Assembly: GCA_001544655.2 (NCBI GenBank)
Contig: FCOD02000003.1
Span: 124,001 to 188,000 of the forward strand
Source of the DNA: Caballeronia turbans
Lineage (GTDB): Bacteria > Pseudomonadota > Gammaproteobacteria > Burkholderiales > Burkholderiaceae
Reading direction: 5' to 3'
DNA length: 64,000 nucleotides
Positions 37,412 to 47,382 of the stretch are shown here, in pieces. Every line of letters starts with the position of its first letter. Position 1 is the first letter of the stretch. A model generated the notes under the pieces. That model worked only from the letters and a program-made list of their open reading frames with translations, was not told where the DNA came from and searched no databases. Both the position numbers and the translations under genes were made by a program.

Positions 37412-38218
37412 ATGAACAAGACACGCGTCAAGGCGACGCTGGCCCAAGCCACGCTCGTGGTGAGCATGTTGTCGGGAGTCGCATTGACGTTGCAGGGCTG
37501 CGCGCTCGCGGTCGTCGGCGCGGCGGCTGGCGGCACGTTGATCGCCACGGATCGCCGCACGCTCGGTGCGCAGACCGAAGACCGCGAGATTCAGGTGAAG
37601 GCGCTTTCGCGGATCAACGAGAACCTGCCCGATACGGCGCATGTCAACGTGACCGTGTTCAACCGGCGCGTGCTGCTGACCGGTGAGGTGCCCGACGAAG
37701 CGTCGAAGCAGAAGGCCGAGGCCGTCGTGCGCGATATCAATAACGTGGGCAGCATCGTCAACGAACTGTCGATTCAGGGCGCGAGTTCGATCTCGTCGCG
37801 TGCGAACGACTCCTATCTCGAAACCCGTGTGAAGACCGCGATGGTCGGCGAAAAGGACTTGCGCGCGAATTACTACAAGGTGGTGTGTGAGCGCAGCGTC
37901 GTCTATCTGATGGGTCTCGTCACGCCGGACGAGGGCGCGCATGGCGCCGATGTCACCGCGCGCGTGCCGGGCGTGGAGCAGGTCGTGAAGGTGTTCCAGT
38001 ACATCAAGCCTGAAGAGGCGCGAGCGCTGGAGGCCGCGGCCGCATCCGATGCGAGCGCGGTGTCGGCGGCAAGCTCGCCCGCTGCCGCTGACGCGACGGT
38101 CGGCACGGTGCCCGATTCGGGCGTGACGTCGCGTCCGCTCGATATGCAGTCGCCCGCGCCGGTGAAGAACTCAGACGTGCATCCGGGCAATCCTAACCGG
38201 GCTCCCGCGGCGAAATGA
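37412..38218 (+). CDS. BON-domain outer-membrane lipoprotein (DolP/YraP-like)
   Basis: This 268-aa lipoprotein has a signal with lipobox ALTLQGC (Cys near residue 30), then two BON domains (VNVTVFNRRVLLTGEVPDEASK and YYKVVCERSVVYLMGLVTPDEG). DolP keeps outer-membrane integrity and acts on the Bam complex. A C-terminal tail of about 60 Ala/Ser/Pro-rich residues is longer than in DolP (191 aa). It starts 23 bp after diaA and overlaps the cytochrome c gene (ATGA). Confidence 0.92.
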   Translation: MNKTRVKATLAQATLVVSMLSGVALTLQGCALAVVGAAAGGTLIATDRRTLGAQTEDREIQVKALSRINENLPDTAHVNVTVFNRRVLLTGEVPDEASKQKAEAVVRDINNVGSIVNELSIQGASSISSRANDSYLETRVKTAMVGEKDLRANYYKVVCERSVVYLMGLVTPDEGAHGADVTARVPGVEQVVKVFQYIKPEEARALEAAAASDASAVSAASSPAAADATVGTVPDSGVTSRPLDMQSPAPVKNSDVHPGNPNRAPAAK

Positions 38219-38559
38219 GTATGGTGCGTGTGATTTTCGGCGCGGTGATCGTCGCCGCGTCTTTTGGTGTGTCTGCCGCAGAGCAGTCCGTGTCATCCGC
38301 GAGTGCCATCGTGATCGCGCGAAGCAATGCGTGCATGGGGTGTCATGCGATCGATCGCAAGCTTGTGGGTCCGTCGTTTCAGCAGGTCGCCGAGAAGTAC
38401 AAGGGCGATCCGCAGGCGAGCGCGAAGCTCGAGAAGAAGGTGAAGAATGGCGGCGCAGGCGTGTGGGGGTCCATTCCGATGCCATCGCATCCCCGGATGA
38501 ACGATACGGATATCAAGGCAGTCGTCGGATGGATCCTGGCGGGAGCGCCGGAGAAGTAG
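38215..38559 (+). CDS. Small periplasmic class I cytochrome c
   Basis: This 114-aa protein has a signal peptide (VIFGAVIVAASFGVSAA) and the haem motif CMGCH near residue 40, with an axial Met in IPMPSHPRM. It resembles cytochrome c-551-type electron carriers. It overlaps the BON gene by 4 bp, the last gene before the tRNA where the island begins. Its redox partner is not evident. Confidence 0.92.
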   Translation: MSMVRVIFGAVIVAASFGVSAAEQSVSSASAIVIARSNACMGCHAIDRKLVGPSFQQVAEKYKGDPQASAKLEKKVKNGGAGVWGSIPMPSHPRMNDTDIKAVVGWILAGAPEK

Positions 38560-38625
38560 GCGCGAGTGGAATCGTCCGAAGGCTTGCCTGTGGGCGATTT
38601 GGCTGTGATACAATCTGCGTTCGTT

Positions 38626-38701
<76 letters not shown>

Positions 38702-38798
38702 ACAGATTCAATCTCATTGATGGGCAAGGCAATCTTGCCCAGATGTCGCCGGTCTTGGCTTGGGTGTCCCGAACAGGTGTCCCAAACCGAGCCGGCCC

Positions 38799-40373
38799 AT
38801 GTCCTTCAGACTCCCCGCCTATCTGCACCGCAACCGCCACGGCATGCTCTATTTCCGGCTGACCGTGCCACCAGACCTGCGTCCTATTGTGGGGCAGGCC
38901 GAGATCTATCGCAGTCTGGGGAGCGCCAGCGTTCGGCTCGCTGCCGACAGGGCGCAGACCCTCAGGATCACGCTGCAGCGTCTATTTTCAGATCTCAGAG
39001 AAGGCGGTAGGCACGACATGAACGGGGAAGCATACAAGGCGCTGCGGGCGTTGCTCGATCAGCGAAAGATCACAGCGCACCACATGGAGCAGCGCGAGGA
39101 GCAGGAATCCCGGATTTCCGCAATAAAATCCGAGCAGTTCCGGATGACGGCCGAGCACGGCCGCGTGCTGGAAGCGGTGCAGAAGGCCCGGCCCTTCGTC
39201 GCCGCCGAGATGACCAAGGCGGGCGACGCAACGGCACCTATCAACACGTCTCCCGTGAAGGCTCGCGCTGCGGGCGTGCCCTTTTCGCGGCTGTTCGAGG
39301 CGTTCTGCCGCTTCAAGGAGGGCGCCGGGGAATGGCGTGACCCAGAGTCCGACCGTCTCTACCGTTACGGTCCCATCGTCAGGGAATTCATCGCGTGTGT
39401 TGGAGACGTCGCCGACGGGTCGCTTGACGCGGGAGTCATCCGGACGTTCAAGCAGACGATACTCGGACGGCCCGATTTCAGCCAGGCGAAGAAGGCGAAG
39501 TATTTCGAGCATATCGGCTCAATCCTGCGATGGGCGCGGATCGAGCAATACGTTCGGGACGATCTGGCCGGCATTCTCAAGATGCCGGCGAAGAAGTCGA
39601 CCGGAGGCTATGAACCTTTCTCCGACGACGATCTCAAGCGTCTTTTTGAATCCGAGGATTACCAAGACGGAACCTTCGTCAAGGCGTCGCAGTTCTGGAT
39701 TCCGCTGATCGGCCTCTACACGGGCGCGCGGATCACCGAGATCGCGCAATTGCACCTGTGCGACATCCGGGAGCAAGATGGCGTTTGGCTCATCGATATC
39801 AACGACGACGACTTGAGAAAGCATTTAAAGTCCGAAAGCGCTACGCGCGCAGTGCCAATCCACCCGGTGCTCATAGGGATTGGGTTGCTTCGTTACCATG
39901 CCGAGGTCAAGGCGGAGGGTTACGACCGGCTATTTCCCGACCTCACACGCACAAATAAAGCGAAGGACAGCTTCGGCGCCGACCCGTCGGAGTTCTTCAC
40001 GGGCTACCGCCGCAGGCTGGGAGTGACCTCGAAGTCCGAAACGTTCGATGCGACCACCAACAAATGGACGGGGCGCGGCACGAAGGTTTTTCACTCGCTA
40101 CGCGACACCGCCAACAGCAAGCTTCGGCACGCCGGTGTGACGCAGGAGCGAAGGGAGCGACTCGTCGGTCACGCGTCGCGCGACGTCAACAATAAGCATT
40201 ACCGGCCGGCGGACATCAATGAGATGTTTCCGCTGTCGCGCCTGCTCGAAGACATCACGAAGCTGGACTATGGCCTGACGCATGCGTCCTACATAGGCAC
40301 GGCGCGCCATCGCCGCGAACGCGTCAAGGGCGCGCAGCGACAGGCGAGGATTGACGCTGCGCCCAGCGCATAG
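38799..40373 (+). CDS. int: Tyrosine-type site-specific integrase
   Basis: This 524-aa recombinase is the expected enzyme for insertion at the adjacent tRNA. Catalytic residues are visible as Arg in YTGARITEIAQL, HxxR in FHSLRDTANSKLR, the second His in VGHASRD and the nucleophile Tyr in NNKHYRPAD. The N-terminus (MSFRLPAYLHRNRHGMLYFRLTVP) is the DUF6538-like start seen in many betaproteobacterial island integrases. ATG 38799 was taken because the frame upstream runs into spacer. Its direction away from the tRNA is normal for such islands. Confidence 0.93.
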   Translation: MSFRLPAYLHRNRHGMLYFRLTVPPDLRPIVGQAEIYRSLGSASVRLAADRAQTLRITLQRLFSDLREGGRHDMNGEAYKALRALLDQRKITAHHMEQREEQESRISAIKSEQFRMTAEHGRVLEAVQKARPFVAAEMTKAGDATAPINTSPVKARAAGVPFSRLFEAFCRFKEGAGEWRDPESDRLYRYGPIVREFIACVGDVADGSLDAGVIRTFKQTILGRPDFSQAKKAKYFEHIGSILRWARIEQYVRDDLAGILKMPAKKSTGGYEPFSDDDLKRLFESEDYQDGTFVKASQFWIPLIGLYTGARITEIAQLHLCDIREQDGVWLIDINDDDLRKHLKSESATRAVPIHPVLIGIGLLRYHAEVKAEGYDRLFPDLTRTNKAKDSFGADPSEFFTGYRRRLGVTSKSETFDATTNKWTGRGTKVFHSLRDTANSKLRHAGVTQERRERLVGHASRDVNNKHYRPADINEMFPLSRLLEDITKLDYGLTHASYIGTARHRRERVKGAQRQARIDAAPSA

Positions 40374-40632
40374 AACGTTTGAAACGGTGATGCGGTATAT
40401 GACGATCAGCCGGGAAATGGCCTCATAGCGATCCAGGGTAAGGAAGTTTGTCACCACCTGATAGACCGGAGTAAGTGGCGAGATCGCTCTGACAGCCCGC
40501 GTGGTTGTGCCACGGGTGAACCCACGGCTTCAAACGGGGATTCGGCCAAGCCAGTTTTGGATCGGCCCAAGAAGCCCGGAGCCTCTGGGTGGTATCAGAC
40601 AGCGTGCCACGTCGCACGACGAAGCGCGGGCA

Positions 40633-40995
40633 TTAGCGATGTCCGTTGCCAGAAAGCAAATGTATAGCTCTCGAAAGGAGCTCAATGCAGGCGTCCACGT
40701 CTCGCTCCACGCCGTCAGCTCGTCCAGCCATGATCAAACAAGCGGCGTGCACGGCCTTCGAATGCCGCGCCAAGGCGAGAAGATGCTCGCCTTTCGGGCC
40801 ACGGGTCGCGTTCAACCAGTTTTGAGCGGTTCGCTCGCTGGCTCCAGTCCAACGCGCCGCGATTTTGACCGCATTCGCGGAATTCTTGAATTCTGACTTC
40901 AAAGCCATCGCGATAGCGAGGGGGTATTCAGCGCCGACCGGCTGATCGTCGCGCAAGTTCTTGCGGTTTTCCGGCAACATCTTTCTCGCCTCCAA
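40633..40995 (-). CDS. HTH-like small island protein
   Basis: This 120-aa protein has a core KIAARWTGASERTAQNWL near residue 45 that looks like a helix-turn-helix, followed by RGPKGEHLLALARHSKAVHAACLIMAGR. This pattern is found in small proteins of alpha- and betaproteobacterial mobile elements; function unproven, possibly a regulator or excision factor. It is divergent from the serine recombinase gene, which it may control. An internal Met (MLPENRK) is an alternative start. Confidence 0.75.
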   Translation of the reverse strand: MEARKMLPENRKNLRDDQPVGAEYPLAIAMALKSEFKNSANAVKIAARWTGASERTAQNWLNATRGPKGEHLLALARHSKAVHAACLIMAGRADGVERDVDACIELLSRAIHLLSGNGHR

Positions 40996-41084
40996 TCGTA
41001 TAGTTTCCGAACAGAAGGATCAAACAATGACTTGGCGCGTCGCCGGGTTCGGCGGTGCCGCTCTCCGAGCGAAGGAGGCAAAGC

Positions 41085-42656
41085 GTGATTTGGCCCGCGC
41101 GCGAACGAAAGACAAACGACGAACACGCTGGGCGAGCGCGCGCGGCCGCGTATGTGCGCATGTCGACAGAGCACCAGCAATACTCCACCGAGAATCAACG
41201 TGAGGTTATTAACGCGTTCGCCGAGCTGCGCAATCTCGACATCGTGAGAATCTACGCCGACGAGGGCAAAAGCGGGCTGCGGCTCGACGGGCGCGAGGGC
41301 TTGAAAGCGCTGCTTCAGGACGTGGAATGCGGGCGGGCCGACTACGACTTCGTTTTGGTCTATGACGTGAGCCGCTGGGGACGTTTCCAAGATCCGGACG
41401 AAAGCGCGAGCTACGAGATTCGATGCAAGCAGCGAGGCGTTCGCGTCCTTTATTGCGCGGAGCAATTTGAAAATGACGGCTCGCCGGTTAGCAGCATCAT
41501 CAAGAGCCTCAAGCGCTCGATGGCCGGCGAATACAGCCGCGAGCTCAGTGTAAAGGTCCACGCGGGGCAAACGCGCTTGATCAAAAACGGCTACCGCCAA
41601 GGGGGGCAGGCTGGATATGGGCTCCGCAGAGCGATTGTCGATCACGCCGGAGAAGTGACGGAACTCGCTGCCGGCAAGCACAAGTCCATTCAAACCGATC
41701 GAGTGATTCTGCGCCCCGGTCCAGCGCAAGAGGTGGCTACAGTGCGGGAGATCTACCGCGCATTCGTCGAGGACGGCCGCGTCGAGAGCGAGATTGCCCA
41801 TACTCTGAACGCCTCAGGGGTGCTCACGGACAGAGGGGCTATGTGGACACGCGGCACAGTGCATCAGATCTTGATTAATGAAAAGTATGCAGGGCACAAC
41901 GTTTGGAATCGCGTTTCCTATAAGCTCAAACAAGAGCGAGTGAAGAACCCGCCTGCCGAATGGGTGAGAAAGGACAACGCTTTCGAGCCAATTGTCGATC
42001 AGATCCTGTTCGATGCGGCCCGCCAAATGATCCTTGCGCGTTCTTACCGGCTAAGCGACTCCGACATGCTCGACGCCCTGCGGCGCGCGCTTCGAGAGCA
42101 CGGCTATCTTTCTGGAATAGTCATCGACGAGACGCCGGGCTGCCCGTCGAGCAGCGCATTTCGCGGCCGGTTTGGAAGCCTGCTGCGAACGTATTCGCTC
42201 ATCGGCTATCGCCCGGACCGCGACTACCAGTATGTCGAGATCAACCGACGCTTGCGGGTGATGCATCCCGAAATTGTCCGGCGGGCAAAAGAGGCAATGC
42301 TCGCCGCTGGGGCGTCTATTGAGGCGGACGCGGATACAGGCCTTCTGTGGGTCAACGCCGAGTTCAAGTCCTCACTGGTCCTCTGCCGATGCCGCGCCAC
42401 GTCTGGCGGCGGCCTGCGGTGGATTGTTCGGCTGGACCACGCGCTACGGCCCGATCTCACCGTCGCCGTCCGAATGGAGCCGGACGCTCAAGCCATCCGC
42501 GACTACTACCTCTTGCCGGCATGGGGCATGGGCGAATCGATGCTGCGCATCGGCGAACATAATGAGCGCAGCTTGGAGGCGTATCGCTTTGACGACATGG
42601 AGATGTTGGCCTATCTGGGGCGAAGAGCGCCTTTGCGAGGAGCGTCTTATGGATGA
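41085..42656 (+). CDS. Large serine recombinase (resolvase family)
   Basis: This protein of about 523 aa has the N-terminal resolvase domain with catalytic Ser in YVRMSTEHQQYSTENQ, DEGKSGLRLDGREGL and LVYDVSRWGRFQDPDES. A Recombinase domain follows (GGQAGYGLRRAIVD, VRILINEKYAGHNVWNR-like region near residue 270). Start chosen at GTG 41085 because AAGGAGG lies six bases before it. Two ParB-like genes follow with overlapping ends, so all three are one operon. It may act as an integrase, invertase or resolvase for an element nested in the island. Confidence 0.92.
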   Translation: MIWPARERKTNDEHAGRARAAAYVRMSTEHQQYSTENQREVINAFAELRNLDIVRIYADEGKSGLRLDGREGLKALLQDVECGRADYDFVLVYDVSRWGRFQDPDESASYEIRCKQRGVRVLYCAEQFENDGSPVSSIIKSLKRSMAGEYSRELSVKVHAGQTRLIKNGYRQGGQAGYGLRRAIVDHAGEVTELAAGKHKSIQTDRVILRPGPAQEVATVREIYRAFVEDGRVESEIAHTLNASGVLTDRGAMWTRGTVHQILINEKYAGHNVWNRVSYKLKQERVKNPPAEWVRKDNAFEPIVDQILFDAARQMILARSYRLSDSDMLDALRRALREHGYLSGIVIDETPGCPSSSAFRGRFGSLLRTYSLIGYRPDRDYQYVEINRRLRVMHPEIVRRAKEAMLAAGASIEADADTGLLWVNAEFKSSLVLCRCRATSGGGLRWIVRLDHALRPDLTVAVRMEPDAQAIRDYYLLPAWGMGESMLRIGEHNERSLEAYRFDDMEMLAYLGRRAPLRGASYG

Positions 42657-43566
42657 TGAAACCCAAGAGTTGGGGGCCACGCTGCCCCGTGAGGAACTGA
42701 TCACCTTATTACCGGCGGGGCGCCTTCGGGTCCTGAATCCGCGCACTCGCAACAGCCTTTTCTTCGCTCAACTCGTGGAGAATATCGCCACGGTCGGCTT
42801 GAAGCGCCCAATCACCGTGGCTTTCGGGGGCAACGACGAGGGCGGCCCGTGGCACGAGGTGCTGTGCGGTCAAGGGCGATTTGAGGCGCTGAAATCGCTT
42901 GGCGAGACCATGATCCCGTGTTGCGTGGTCGAGGCGGATCGAGTAGAGCGATTTCTCATCAGTCTGACGGAAAACATCGCAAGGAGACGCCACACGACGG
43001 AGGAGCTTCTCAGCGGCTTGCAGATCCTCAGAGATCGCGGATATACAAGCGAGCAAATCGCGAAGAAGACCAATTTGGATTCGAGCTACATCAACAACAT
43101 CCTGCACTTGTTGGAGAAGGGCGAGCAAAGGCTGCTTCGTGCCGTCGAGAAAAAACAAATCCCAATGTGGGTGGCGCTCGATATCTCGCGCTCGTCAAGC
43201 GATGAGATCCAAGCCGCGATGCTCGCCGCTTATGAGAGCGGGACGCTGAAAGGCGACCAACTCATCAAGGTGCGAAAGCTGATAAGCAAGCGGGAAGCGA
43301 TTGGGAAGGCCTACCACTCCAAGAAACCGATGCCCAAGGACCCGCCCACCCCACAAAAATTGCTTCGAACCTATCAAACCGAGGTTCGACGTCAAAGGCG
43401 GATCGTCCAAAACGCGGCGTTTCAAGAGCAGCGGCTTCTGATGATTACATCGACGTTTCGAAGGCTACTTGCGGACGAGCACTTCCGCACCCTGCTCCGA
43501 GCAGAAGGGATCAAAGACATCCCGCAAGCTCTTGCAAGCCGCATCCCCGAGGATCTACTGCCATGA
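42649..43566 (+). CDS. ParB/RepB-like nuclease-domain protein 1
   Basis: This 305-aa protein has a ParB N-terminal domain (LCGQGRFEALKSLG near residue 75; ENIARR as the ParB box II) and an HTH (YTSEQIAKKTNLDSSYINNIL). The C-terminal half resembles the RepB plasmid-partition family. ATG 42649 overlaps the recombinase stop by 8 bp, and its stop overlaps the next start (ATGA). In this family such proteins accompany a serine recombinase in integrative elements, but no ParA is nearby, so classical partition is unlikely. Confidence 0.85.
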   Translation: MDDETQELGATLPREELITLLPAGRLRVLNPRTRNSLFFAQLVENIATVGLKRPITVAFGGNDEGGPWHEVLCGQGRFEALKSLGETMIPCCVVEADRVERFLISLTENIARRRHTTEELLSGLQILRDRGYTSEQIAKKTNLDSSYINNILHLLEKGEQRLLRAVEKKQIPMWVALDISRSSSDEIQAAMLAAYESGTLKGDQLIKVRKLISKREAIGKAYHSKKPMPKDPPTPQKLLRTYQTEVRRQRRIVQNAAFQEQRLLMITSTFRRLLADEHFRTLLRAEGIKDIPQALASRIPEDLLP

Positions 43567-44462
43567 GCGGCGTCAAGCACGGTTTTGAGCGGCAAATCAT
43601 TGAAGTCCCCATCGCCCTCATCCATATGAGCGCGCCCCTGGGGCCGCGAATCTTGTCGACGCCGAAGTTTCGGACCATTCTTAGCTCCGTGCGAGAGCTG
43701 GGCGTGATTGAGCCTTTGGCTGTTTTTCGATCGGCTGAGAACGCGGGCGAATATTACCTGCTTGACGGGCGCCTTCGGCTTGAAGCGCTCAAAGAATTGA
43801 AAAGACAAACCGCGCCGTGCATGGTCTCGTCTGATGACGAGAGCTACACTTTTAATCGTCACATCAACCGGAGCACAGCCGTTCACGATCATCGAATGAT
43901 CCGGGCGGCTCTGGCCAAGGGAGCTTCGGAAGAGCGCATCGCGGCGACGTTGCAAATGGACGTAAAACGCGTTCGGGAGAAAATTCACTTGCTCGACGGC
44001 ATCGCTCCCGAGGCGGTCTCTTTGCTTAAAGACCGCATGGTGATTCCACGAGTTTTCTCGATCTTGAAAAAGATGAAACCGATGCGGCAAATCGAAGCCT
44101 GCGAAATGATGATCGCGGCGAATCGCTTCACGGCGAGCTACGCTGGGATGCTTCTGGCGACCACGCGCCCCGATGCATTGACGGAGCCTGCGAAAGCGAA
44201 GAAGGGCGGCGAGATCTCGCAAGAGGACCTCGCGCGAATGGAAAGGGAGATGGAGCGGCTGAACCTGGACAGCCAAGCGGCCGAGGAGAGCATCGGAGAC
44301 ACGATGCTCACGCTAGTCGTCGCCAAGGGCTTCACTACGCGACTACTGCGAAACGAGACAATCCATGAACATCTGCGACGGCACCACCCCGACTTGCTGG
44401 CGACACTGGTAGCAACGATGGAGGCGATCGCGGCTGACAGCCGCGGTCCGGAGCGCGAGTAG
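43563..44462 (+). CDS. ParB/RepB-like nuclease-domain protein 2
   Basis: This 299-aa protein is a second ParB-like member, distinct from the first: YYLLDGRLRLEALKEL near residue 75 corresponds to the ParB GxxR motif, RHINRSTAVHDHRMI to box II, and ASEERIAATLQMDVKRVREKI to an HTH. The C-terminal helical domain is RepB-like. The two proteins may form a heteromeric DNA-binding complex, possibly directing the upstream serine recombinase; this is inferred from gene overlap. Confidence 0.82.
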   Translation: MSGVKHGFERQIIEVPIALIHMSAPLGPRILSTPKFRTILSSVRELGVIEPLAVFRSAENAGEYYLLDGRLRLEALKELKRQTAPCMVSSDDESYTFNRHINRSTAVHDHRMIRAALAKGASEERIAATLQMDVKRVREKIHLLDGIAPEAVSLLKDRMVIPRVFSILKKMKPMRQIEACEMMIAANRFTASYAGMLLATTRPDALTEPAKAKKGGEISQEDLARMEREMERLNLDSQAAEESIGDTMLTLVVAKGFTTRLLRNETIHEHLRRHHPDLLATLVATMEAIAADSRGPERE

Positions 44463-45556
44463 CGCCCACATGGAAGCGTTGCTATTACCTTGCCCTTGCT
44501 GTGCCCAATTTCACTGCATCAAATGAACGGGGTCCTGCTAGGGGCTATGCGAGCAGGTAAGCGATGACCGGAGCGGAGCGCCCTATAAGAAATTTCAGAC
44601 AAGAGACGATTGAAGGACGGGGAACGAGCTCGGCCGGATAAAAACTTATACGTAGAACACTGCGCAAGTGTCTATTTCCCGAGCATTATCTGTCTGATTC
44701 TAGGTTGTGACACTTTGAACTCCCCTTGCGAGTGACATGCCTGTTTCCACGTTAGCTCCTCGTCATCGTATTGCTTGTCGTTGTTTCACCGTGAGCTTCC
44801 CCCTATGTTCTGGAATCCGTGGACTAGGCATTTGGAGCGAGCCATGTCTATACCTGTCCTCCGCGTTTTCTACCGGCGTGTCGTATCTCAGATTGCCAAG
44901 CCGATTGTTTGCCGGGCGCGAGTCATATGTATGGCAGACCTGCGTGCCAGATTGATGAGGTCCTACGAACGCCCCATGACAAGTTGATGGACGTATCTCC
45001 TGACTCCTTTTCCGTCTATCGATAGCTCTAGGAACAAATAGCCATCGTTTGCGGGGCGCGAGCTTGAACTGCCTTCCGTTGAGAAGCGCTCCGTCGAATT
45101 TGCAACGACGGTCCTGTGATCTTATGCTGCCCGATTACTTGCCTGATAGACGCCCTCGTAACCGGGAACATCTCGCAATATCGCGATGATCATACGCCTG
45201 GTGTGATGTGGTTCTGCATCTGATTATCGCTAACGGATTTCGGCCCGACTCGGAGGTTTTTACGCCTGCCCTTTTTTCTTGCGCAATTTTTTCACTGTCT
45301 TAGTCGACGCTCGTGTGCTTGAGCGACCGCTCGGCGTTGGGCTCGTTACGGTCTGCGGTTTCCTCGGTATTGCTGACAGCGCGGAGCGCCCGGGCCGTTT
45401 TCTATGCGGATCGGGCTTATCTCGGGCGGACTGAATTGACTGTGAATTGATCGCGCAAAAAGGCATGTTCCCAAAATACAATATTGTTGATTGAGTTCAA
45501 TAACTTAGCGCGACTTTATCGATGCAGTTGCCCGAATCTGAAATAAAGCTATTAAT
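44463..45556. other. Gene-poor island segment
   Basis: About 1.1 kb of lower-GC DNA after the recombinase operon. Short frames near 44737-44987 lack a Shine-Dalgarno and similarity. CCTGCT/AGCAGG near 44534-44557 is a small hairpin. Only the weak minus-strand ORF at 45260-45481 is worth listing. Confidence 0.5.
45260..45481 (-). CDS. Very basic short hypothetical ORF
   Basis: A 73-codon frame whose C-terminus is lysine/arginine rich (KTVKKLRKKKGQA) and whose middle is Ser/Thr/Pro/Arg rich. No recognised family. A second Met (MPFCAIN) lies six codons in. It could be a small nucleic-acid-binding protein, or not translated. Confidence 0.3.
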   Translation of the reverse strand: MYFGNMPFCAINSQSIQSARDKPDPHRKRPGRSALSAIPRKPQTVTSPTPSGRSSTRASTKTVKKLRKKKGQA

Positions 45557-46522
45557 TCAGTCTTGCTTGCGTTTGCCCGGCCTGCGTTCCGCTGCTTCGC
45601 GGCCCCAAGCATGAGGTCTTTCCAGCCCTTCAGGTAAGACTGTGGCCGGATCGCCGCTGGTATATTTCAATTGATCGTATTCGACTCCGAAAGTGTTTGA
45701 GAGATCTGCCGAATTCAAAATCGCACCGTGGAAAGACGCACCTTCCAAGCGCGCACCGCTTAGATGAGAAAAGGCAAGAATAGAGCCTTCAAGATTCGCT
45801 TTGAACAGGTTTGCCCCCTCTAGGTGTGCATGCATTAATACGACTCTCCCAAGCTCGGCCTCATGCAAGTCGACACCACGTAAGTCCACACTACGCAGAT
45901 CAAGGATCCAGTTCATTGCCACTTCAAGTCGCTGCATCTCGTTACTTCGCCGACCCAGAACAGTCATGATCGCTTGAATATCGGATGGCATCCCCGTCTC
46001 TTGAAAATCACGATGATTTAGGATCAGAGTTTCGTTATTCGGCTCGTTCCATCGGGCGCGCTCTCTGACAAACGCAGTCAGCGTCTCCATCACGTTCCAA
46101 TAGTCGAGCGGCCCTTCCTTCGAAATGCGCTCCAGCGTATACACACCACCTATCCTCACTTCAATCTTATCGCTACCAAGTTGCTCGATGGCTTTACTGA
46201 AGCTTTCGATGATCCGTCGTTGTAAGTCCGCATGGGTCTGTTCTTCATGGCGTAGCCTGGCCGTTTTGAACTGCCCAAATGCGACCCAAAGCGCGATCAT
46301 TCCACCAAGCCCTGTCAAAAGTGGAACGATCGCCTCCCGGTTCGCGACATACCAATTCCAGACCGAGACAAGCGTGTCGTAGTATTGAAGGCACAAGACA
46401 ACTACGATTAATATCGTCAAGCACAGTCGGAGGATGCGTGCTCGAAATGCCGAGCGCGCCGCTGCGTATTCCGGAACAACCGAGCGAAGCTCCGAAGGCA
46501 GTTCACCTAGATCTCGCTTCAT
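45557..46522 (-). CDS. Membrane-anchored pentapeptide-repeat protein
   Basis: This 321-aa protein has a helix near residue 37 (LTILIVVVLCLQYYDTLVSVW) and a second near 65 (IVPLLTGLGGMIALWVAFG), then a cytoplasmic linker (LRHEEQTHADLQRRIIESFSKAIEQLGSD) and a pentapeptide-repeat stretch (DLRGVDLHEAEL, AHLEGANLFKANLEGSIL, ARLEGASFHGAILNSADL). The layout is that of the common two-helix plus pentapeptide family of accessory regions. ATG 46522 (MKRDLGELPSEL) is preferred to a longer frame. Function is unknown. Confidence 0.85.
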   Translation of the reverse strand: MKRDLGELPSELRSVVPEYAAARSAFRARILRLCLTILIVVVLCLQYYDTLVSVWNWYVANREAIVPLLTGLGGMIALWVAFGQFKTARLRHEEQTHADLQRRIIESFSKAIEQLGSDKIEVRIGGVYTLERISKEGPLDYWNVMETLTAFVRERARWNEPNNETLILNHRDFQETGMPSDIQAIMTVLGRRSNEMQRLEVAMNWILDLRSVDLRGVDLHEAELGRVVLMHAHLEGANLFKANLEGSILAFSHLSGARLEGASFHGAILNSADLSNTFGVEYDQLKYTSGDPATVLPEGLERPHAWGREAAERRPGKRKQD

Positions 46523-47382
46523 AGCGCCACCGAAAAAGGGTCTACAAAGAGTTACCGGATTAACTCGCTTCCTAAACATGCCGGCATGAGACAGCAATGC
46601 CAAGCCATTCTAGTATCGGTCTATATTCGATGCACATCCGAGGGCACTCCCCATTCGTGTTGCGACAGGTCATCAACCGCGTCCTGGTCGCAGGTAATCG
46701 TTCGGCTGCCCACTCTGGGGAATTCGCGCAGGTGTATTCGCACGCTGACACACCCGCGGCGCCCGTGTCACTCGACAGGTCGTAGACGCACTTTGTTTCA
46801 GGCCCTCACCGTAAGATAACGTTGGCGGCTGCGAAGGCCATCGAAACTGGCATGACGTCGATGAATTGATTGTGGATCGCATCGATCAAATACCCGTAGA
46901 CGTCGAACCAGGTTGTCGATGGTGCCTGCGGACGTTCGCGCACCAAGTTTCCCGTTGCTTCCGGAGGTGATATCCCTCAGAGCTCAAGACGTCGAGCACG
47001 CATGGGATCTCGTTCCCATGCTCGACTGCCAAGCGAGCAGGAGAACGGCGCGGCTCGCCTTCTAGATCTTCCGTCGTAGACCGGGAACCGCACCTTGCTT
47101 GCGGCACATCAAGCACAGTGCCGAAACAAGACTGGAAGCTATAGGAATCCTGCGTGAAAAGGGAAGCGATTGCCTGAGCGCGACCCGGCGCTGCGGTGCG
47201 ACTTTCACGACGCATACGAGGACGCGTTGGTGCGCTTTTGGGGGCTGTGAGTGGTTACCCGCGCCCGATGGGGCGAGCGGGCCGCTCTTTGTCGAGCACG
47301 GCAACAAGTTGAAGGTGGGCGATAGCAAGATCGACGTGCGCGGGATGGACCCCAACGTCGGGGACCTGGCAGGGAGCTGGTG
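46523..47382. other. Intergenic/decayed segment
   Basis: About 860 bp. The frame 47099-47383 ends GDSKIDVRGMDPNVGDLAGSW and runs directly into the next gene, so it may be the tail of a lost phage gene; its upstream half has no coherent sequence. Nothing else was recognised. Confidence 0.4.

Noticed and set aside
42649-44462. A plasmid partition (repABC/parAB) locus
   Set aside because: ParB-like genes are present, but there is no ParA ATPase or RepC and the genes are fused to a recombinase operon.
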